A stretch of 12,018 nucleotides of DNA from Fragilaria radians (lineage: Eukaryota > Bacillariophyta > Fragilariophyceae > Fragilariales > Fragilariaceae), in contig CAAAJI010000113.1 in assembly GCA_900642245.1 (NCBI GenBank), positions 53,200 to 65,217 on the forward strand, written 5' to 3'. Shown one piece after another: positions 7,909-12,018 of this stretch; positions within the stretch are counted from its first letter, which is position 1, and each line of letters opens with the position of its first letter. The notes under the pieces are model-generated. The model saw nothing but the letters and a program-made list of their open reading frames with translations, ran no database searches and was not told the DNA's origin. The position numbers were made by a program, and so were the translations under genes.

Positions 7909-10531
7909 CGCATACAGCCAGCTTTGTTAAAAATCTCATAGAAGATGGATTTCTCCCTCTCAATTTATTGGCAAGTAATTGCAAATCTGTCAATTTTGTG
8001 AATTTTTCTTGGCATTAAAAAAAGGAAAAAATTTGACTGCTTTATTGGACTGTATCCTGGCTCGAGGCTTTGTTCAGCTCACATAGTCAATAGAATGCAA
8101 GATGAAGCAGCGTTTGAAAGTGTCAAGATTTTGACTTTAGAATTGCCGAAATTGTCAGTGCTATATCATACCTAATGTATTACCTTAACAAGTCTCCTAA
8201 CAGCTCTTGACAAGCACGTGGCTAAAGCCATGGTCGGTATCAGACAGAAATCAAAAACATTATTTTAGGCAAGCCTCTGGAATGTATCATAATTGAAAGA
8301 CTAAATGTTTCCATTGCTAAATAATAACAGATAGAACATGTGGGATGGAATCATGAACCATCACAACAACAGCTATTTCTAGGTATTGATTTCCTTTTCG
8401 TTACATTTTAGGCAATGAAACCTTTCTTGTATGCAGGATAGATTTTTTAATTTTTTTCTTTTCATTATAACTTCCTTCCGTTTGCCAATTTGTATTCATA
8501 CATACTTTATTGACTGGATATTGACCGGTCACAATTGAATTGATGCTTTATACTTTGCATGTTGGATGGTCTTGTACTAAATTCTACAATCCTAGAAAAT
8601 TACTTTATGATTTAAGATAAACACATCGAATTAATCTAGAAAAGAGATTAATTCCAGAGATGGTATTTTGTCCCAACATTTGGAGACGTCCAGTTTGCTA
8701 GTACCTCTAAATGATAAATATATTAGATATATTAGCACATCTAAAAACATCAAATGATAATATTTTATGTTTTTTCCAATCGCAAATTTAGATGATACTA
8801 ATCAAAGGTCTCTAAAATTTAGGTGATAATAAATCACATGTGCTTCACGAACTTTTATATAGTAAAAAGGTTTAGCTCCAAATAAAGAGCAGTCAAAAGA
8901 TATTTGACATTCTGGCATATCCAGGAAGGAGAAAATAAATGAAAGTCTGATCTAAATAAATATTATCATAATGAAAAATTAATCAGTCAAGACTCCAATC
9001 TTTCACGATTAGAAAGCAAGAGTAGTTGTTCATAATTTTCTTAAAATAGGACATAATTTTTCTATCTCAATACTCACATAGAGCAGATCTTGTCAATAGT
9101 CCTTGAATACTAGTCCATTGATAAATGGCACTGCAATCTACATCATTACTCTCTCTCGGCCTTTGAGAAGTAGAGTTTTAGTGATTCCAGGTGTGCCTTG
9201 ATGTATTTTGGCATACATACAATAGTTATAGTATTAACCCGAGGCAGCATTTGGATTCTCCGATCTGTTTTTCACGAAAGCTAATGTTCCTAAAGCAGAA
9301 TGAGACATGATGTCCCATTTGGGAGAAAAAACACCAATATACTTCTTGAGGCATCACTATAAATCTTCAATTGTGACCAAAATCATGAATATAAGAGACA
9401 TGACTTGGCAAGTCATGATAAAATAGATGATGAAATTGGCAGCTTATGAAATATCTTGACATCTTAATTGAGAGCAGACAATAATTTGTTTAAAAGAGTT
9501 GTAATGGTATGAACAAAAATCATATTATTATATTCTAAGATGTATGTGATTACCAGCATCGAAGACTTCCTTACTCCCTTACTGCTATGCAAGTTTGATA
9601 GAGAACGAAGGATATTCTTTTCAATCAAACATCTATTTTCGGACAGTAACGCTAACTAGTCCATTCTATTTACCTTACAGATTTGCATGAAAAATTATTG
9701 TATTTCAATGACCAAATCTTATATATGATTAACAGTGGCTTGTAGAGTAAAATAATCATAAATGGTTTGATAGGAGAGTAATGGCCTTCAGTGGTTTTAG
9801 CTTGGACAGTGTATTCAACTTAAAATGGTCTATGATGTACGAAGAGCTATTCATCCTTTGCATTCTTCCTTGCATGCTCCAGCCTAATTTACCTGTATGC
9901 AATGAGTAGATTGAAGACGTCGTCAGCTTAGTAATTGGTGCTGGCTGGAGCGTCAAGCACAAAACCCCATCCGTGATTGCTGAATAACGAGAGCTACTTC
10001 ATGGCTGCTTAAAATGATGAGATTGGTGAACTCGATCGAATATCGTTACTTAGTTAGGAGGTGTGATTGATTATGTAGAAAAAGGCTCAGTGCCTTAACT
10101 AAATTGGATGAAGTCGTCATAACTTACTGCAAAAAGAGAGCTACCGAGAAAATCCAAGTGGATTGCTACTGACATGGTTGCTTGAAACACTAGAGGCGGA
10201 AGGAAACTTACAACATAAAACAGTGATTGGCAGCTTTTCATTCCTACAACTGTTAATCTTTTGGAGAATTGTAGGTCTTATTACTCTGGTATCCGTTTTG
10301 GCATGGTAATTGCGGCATACCAAGAAAATCAGGAGAATTTTGAAGCAATAAGTATTTTTGATCGGGAAGTCCTCGTCGAGTAATGCCTTATATCGACTGA
10401 AAGCTCTGTCAGTCATTTACTTCAATTCCTCCGATATGTACCACTTATGGAATTCATTGTGTGCAGATTCCGAGTACGCACTTTGATCCGGAGAATCGTT
10501 GTAATTCTATGGAACAAATGTTTCTAAAAAG

Positions 10532-10576
10532 ATACGAACTCCGAAAATGTTCTTCACAATTTTCGGAGAAACGTAT
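10532..10576. repeat. Strong hairpin: 10-bp perfect stem with an outer 5-bp stem
   Basis: CTCCGAAAAT (10539-10548) and ATTTTCGGAG (10559-10568) are perfect reverse complements around a 10-nt loop. Outside a small A-rich internal bulge, ATACG (10532-10536) pairs with CGTAT (10572-10576). It lies between the 5' end of the dead LRR gene and the ORF at 10645, about 70 nt upstream of that ORF's ATG. Function unknown. Confidence 0.6.
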
Positions 10577-10644
10577 TGAAAATCGGGAGAGTTGTGATGC
10601 ATAATTTTTTATAACATAAAGTAGACATTCCCAAGAATATCAAA

Positions 10645-10830
10645 ATGCCGATACAAAAAGCAACTTTCAAGCTTAATGCCCTGTCCCTCAGCCATGGAAG
10701 CAAGGCGAACCACCTGGATCTAGAAACGCAATTAAGAAAGAAAAGAGTAACCTTTCACAACCTCGTTTTCGTTCGGGAAACACTACACCTAAATAATTTT
10801 TCCAGTGAAGAAATAGACAACGTGCAATGA
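10645..10830 (+). CDS. Short ORF, possible truncated front of a diatom-type gene
   Basis: This is a 61-residue frame starting at ATG in a favourable context (CAAAATGCC). The N-terminal half is unremarkable. The end, KKRVTFHNLVFVRETLHLNN then FSSEEIDNVQ, resembles a motif I recall from many diatom hypothetical proteins: V-x-F, V-x-V-R/E, L/P-H, a short acidic stretch, then usually W-Y-x3-E. Here the frame stops (TGA 10828-10830) just where the Trp-Tyr would be expected, and about 200 nt before a retrotransposon gag. This suggests that an insertion or deletion removed the 3' part. There is a TATA-like TTTTTTATAAC about 40 nt upstream. No function is known to me. It may instead be a complete small gene or chance. 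Confidence 0.45.
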   Translation: MPIQKATFKLNALSLSHGSKANHLDLETQLRKKRVTFHNLVFVRETLHLNNFSSEEIDNVQ

Positions 10831-11052
10831 CCGGTAGTGTAGTGAACCGTTACACTACGGTTGCTATTAATTTAGTCGACTCGTAGAAGTCGATTCCCAT
10901 CCAAGACTTAGTTAGTCGTATTAATTAGTAGCTCATAATTTTTACATTTCTGCAACTTACCTTCGTTATCGCTTGTACCTAGCGCATAGTGAATTCACTT
11001 ACCCTTTCGGTGCAAGTTAGATAGAATAAATTAAATCACCGTTAACAAACAA
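10831..11052 (+). other. Candidate LTR/leader of the downstream retrotransposon, with two hairpins
   Basis: This stretch precedes the gag ORF and has no coding capacity. It holds two inverted repeats. GTAGTGTA (10834-10841) pairs with TACACTAC (10851-10858), extended by CC/GG past a bulged G. TCGACT (10876-10881) pairs with AGTCGA (10888-10893). A 5' LTR plus primer-binding site would be expected here, and TG dinucleotides at 10828 or 10838 could begin an LTR. I could not find a convincing TG...CA pair or a TGG-type primer-binding site, so the boundaries are undetermined. Confidence 0.4.
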
Positions 11053-12018
11053 ATGTTTTCTAAAGCGATTCCACGCAAACCGACCGGTTTTGAGGTTCGC
11101 GAGACCGAAAATCCGCGTTGGAAGGCGCCGATTCCGCTTTATCCGGAGCCTGACTCAGGCACCGAAGAGACCGAAATGGTCAAAGTAAAACTCCGTAGAG
11201 ATCCTACGGTAACCACGTCCGCCACGTATGAAAAATCGTACACGCCGTGGTCAGGACATACAGTAGAAGGATACTGTAAATTCAGGGCGATGCTCGACGA
11301 ATATATAAAACAAGCTCCCCTAAGAAATGTTAACGAGCGAGTACCAGCCGTCTCGTATTTACTTAGCGGAACACCCCTAAGTAATTGGCAAAATGTCTTA
11401 GAACAGCTGCCAGATGGCCACGTGTGGAACGAAGACACGTTTCAGCAGGCCTTACGCAATTTTGCGCTTAATTACTGTAGTTCAACTGCAAGGCAGGAAC
11501 AAAAACGTTTCATGAAACGTCACTTAGGACTACCAAGAGGTCATATGACTACGACCCTCCTAAGTAGAATTCAACAATTTAATCGTTATTTACAATATTT
11601 GCCGGGAACGGGCAATAAGTTCGACTCCGATGACATCAGGGAAATGGTCTACAATAGCCTCCCTAATTACGTGCATACGATAATTGCGACAACCGACTAT
11701 AAGTGGGATGACGAAAACAAATCCGATGCGGAAGTTTGTGCCTACTTCGATCGCCTACTTGTGATCAGTGCTCTTGCGAGGGACGACAAAAAGGCTCATA
11801 AGCCCCCTCCTAACAAAAAAATTGATTATACCGGTAAGAAACATTCATTTAGGAAAAATATTCCTAAGCACGAATCGTCGTCACAAGGAAAGGCTAAGAA
11901 ACCACAATGCGATTTTTGTAATATGAAAGGACATGTTGAAGATGACTGTCGCTTCAAGTTGAAGGCAAAGAAGGAACTTCAACAAAGGAACAAAACAAGT
12001 TCCCAGCAAACTTCTAAA
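11053..12018 (+). CDS. Retrotransposon gag with CCHC zinc knuckle, open to the window end
   Basis: The frame is open for 322 codons from ATG 11053 to the last base, without a stop; the product continues beyond the window. The ATG is the first after an in-frame TAA at 11032-11034 and has A at -3. Residues about 60-250 match the helical capsid-type gag pattern I know from diatom LTR retrotransposons: YTPWSGHTVEGYCKFRAML, SSTARQEQKRFMKRHLGLPR, then LSRIQQFNRYLQYLPG and DDIREMVYNSLPNYV. A basic linker follows, then a zinc knuckle, CDFCNMKGHVEDDC (residues 286-299, C-x2-C-x4-H-x4-C), for nucleic-acid binding. It differs clearly from the gag remnant at 1-546. It is unbroken and rich in CpG, unlike the rest of the window, so it is probably a young insertion. 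Pol is outside, so copia versus gypsy cannot be decided. Confidence 0.88.
   Translation, partial: MFSKAIPRKPTGFEVRETENPRWKAPIPLYPEPDSGTEETEMVKVKLRRDPTVTTSATYEKSYTPWSGHTVEGYCKFRAMLDEYIKQAPLRNVNERVPAVSYLLSGTPLSNWQNVLEQLPDGHVWNEDTFQQALRNFALNYCSSTARQEQKRFMKRHLGLPRGHMTTTLLSRIQQFNRYLQYLPGTGNKFDSDDIREMVYNSLPNYVHTIIATTDYKWDDENKSDAEVCAYFDRLLVISALARDDKKAHKPPPNKKIDYTGKKHSFRKNIPKHESSSQGKAKKPQCDFCNMKGHVEDDCRFKLKAKKELQQRNKTSSQQTSK

Larger units (their letters stand above)
7491..10125 (-). pseudogene. Decayed leucine-rich-repeat (plant-type, GxIP) protein gene
   Basis: Short minus-strand open segments in several frames carry LRR units of the L-x-x-L-x-L-x-x-N-x-L-x-G-x-I-P type. From 5' to 3' of the dead gene they are: 10120-10049 (SSNLVKALSLFLHNQ); 10045-9956 (EFTNLIILSS); 9962-9759 (LSKLKPLKAITLLSNHL); 9655-9467 (LALLSENRCLIEKNI, LRSLSNL); 8801-8634 (LDVSKCWDKIPSLEL); 8014-7859 (LTDLQLLANKLRGRNPSSM, AGRILLSMRSLTTL); 7835-7728 (DRSDNLMNGTIPS); 7559-7494 (FGFSSNKLIGSVPSL). 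The segments at 7494-8014 are the clearest. LRRs of this class bind proteins or ligands, often outside the cell. No start, membrane anchor or kinase is identifiable. The stretch 8802-9463 holds only hints. Frequent frameshifts and stops exclude a working gene. Confidence 0.72.

Noticed and set aside
8711..8828. Four ATGATA/GTGATA boxes at roughly 30-45 nt spacing, reminiscent of spaced repeats
   Set aside because: Spacing is irregular and the boxes are short and AT-rich; the minus strand through them reads as LRR remnant. Not a CRISPR or satellite.
10141..10416. 91-codon minus-strand frame just upstream of the LRR remnant
   Set aside because: It could be an N-terminal part of the dead LRR gene, but there is no signal peptide, LRR cap or other recognisable motif, so I did not annotate it.
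10930..10938. GCTCATAA, like the anticodon loop of initiator tRNA, as a half-tRNA primer-binding site
   Set aside because: It is in the sense rather than the complementary orientation required for a plus-strand element, and the match is too short.
10822..11015. GTGCAA at 10822-10827 and 11010-11015 as a target-site duplication around a solo LTR
   Set aside because: The enclosed sequence does not begin TG and end CA in any register, and a 6-base match over 190 nt is easily chance.
11139..11438. 99-codon minus-strand frame
   Set aside because: Antisense shadow of the gag ORF, which has recognisable gag and zinc-knuckle sequence.
1..12018. tRNA, rRNA, CRISPR array or bacterial-type operon
   Set aside because: No cloverleaf-like or regularly spaced repeats seen by eye, and the window is eukaryotic in character with a spliced gene and LTR retroelements.

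Overview
This window looks like nuclear DNA from a diatom or a close stramenopile relative. The evidence is indirect. It holds fragments resembling diatom CoDi-type Ty1/copia retrotransposons, a spliced gene for a cysteine-rich type I membrane protein of a kind I associate with diatom genomes, a short ORF with a motif that recurs in diatom hypothetical proteins, and decayed plant-type leucine-rich repeats. The DNA is AT-rich, eukaryotic in style and has no operons.

Layout. (1) Positions 1-3130, plus strand: a decayed copia element, truncated by the window edge, in the order gag, zinc knuckles, protease, integrase, reverse transcriptase. It is full of stops and frameshifts. Between its integrase and reverse transcriptase lies a minus-strand fragment (about 1625-2105) holding the RNase H end of a pol gene of the same kind, followed by a polypurine tract and a probable LTR start. 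(2) Positions 3131-3823: spacer and upstream region. (3) Positions 3824-5601: the one convincing intact host gene, two exons with a 113-nt intron, 554 residues, with a signal peptide, an acidic/Asn-rich low-complexity insert, many cysteines, one C-terminal membrane segment and a basic tail. (4) Positions 5602-7490: mostly noncoding. (5) Positions 7491-10125: remains of a minus-strand leucine-rich-repeat gene in several frames, possibly with a further patch at 6453-6656. (6) Positions 10532-10576: a strong hairpin. (7) Positions 10645-10830: a 61-codon ORF that may be the front of a host gene cut off at its 3' end. (8) Positions 10831-11052: a leader or LTR-like stretch with hairpins. (9) Position 11053 to the end: an open, CpG-rich gag ORF with a CCHC zinc knuckle, from a second and apparently much younger LTR retrotransposon that continues beyond the window.

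No pathway or multi-gene system is visible. I read the window as a repeat-rich stretch around a single host gene, with an old retroelement on one side and a dead LRR gene plus a fresh retroelement on the other. All family assignments are from motif reading and memory; no search was run.
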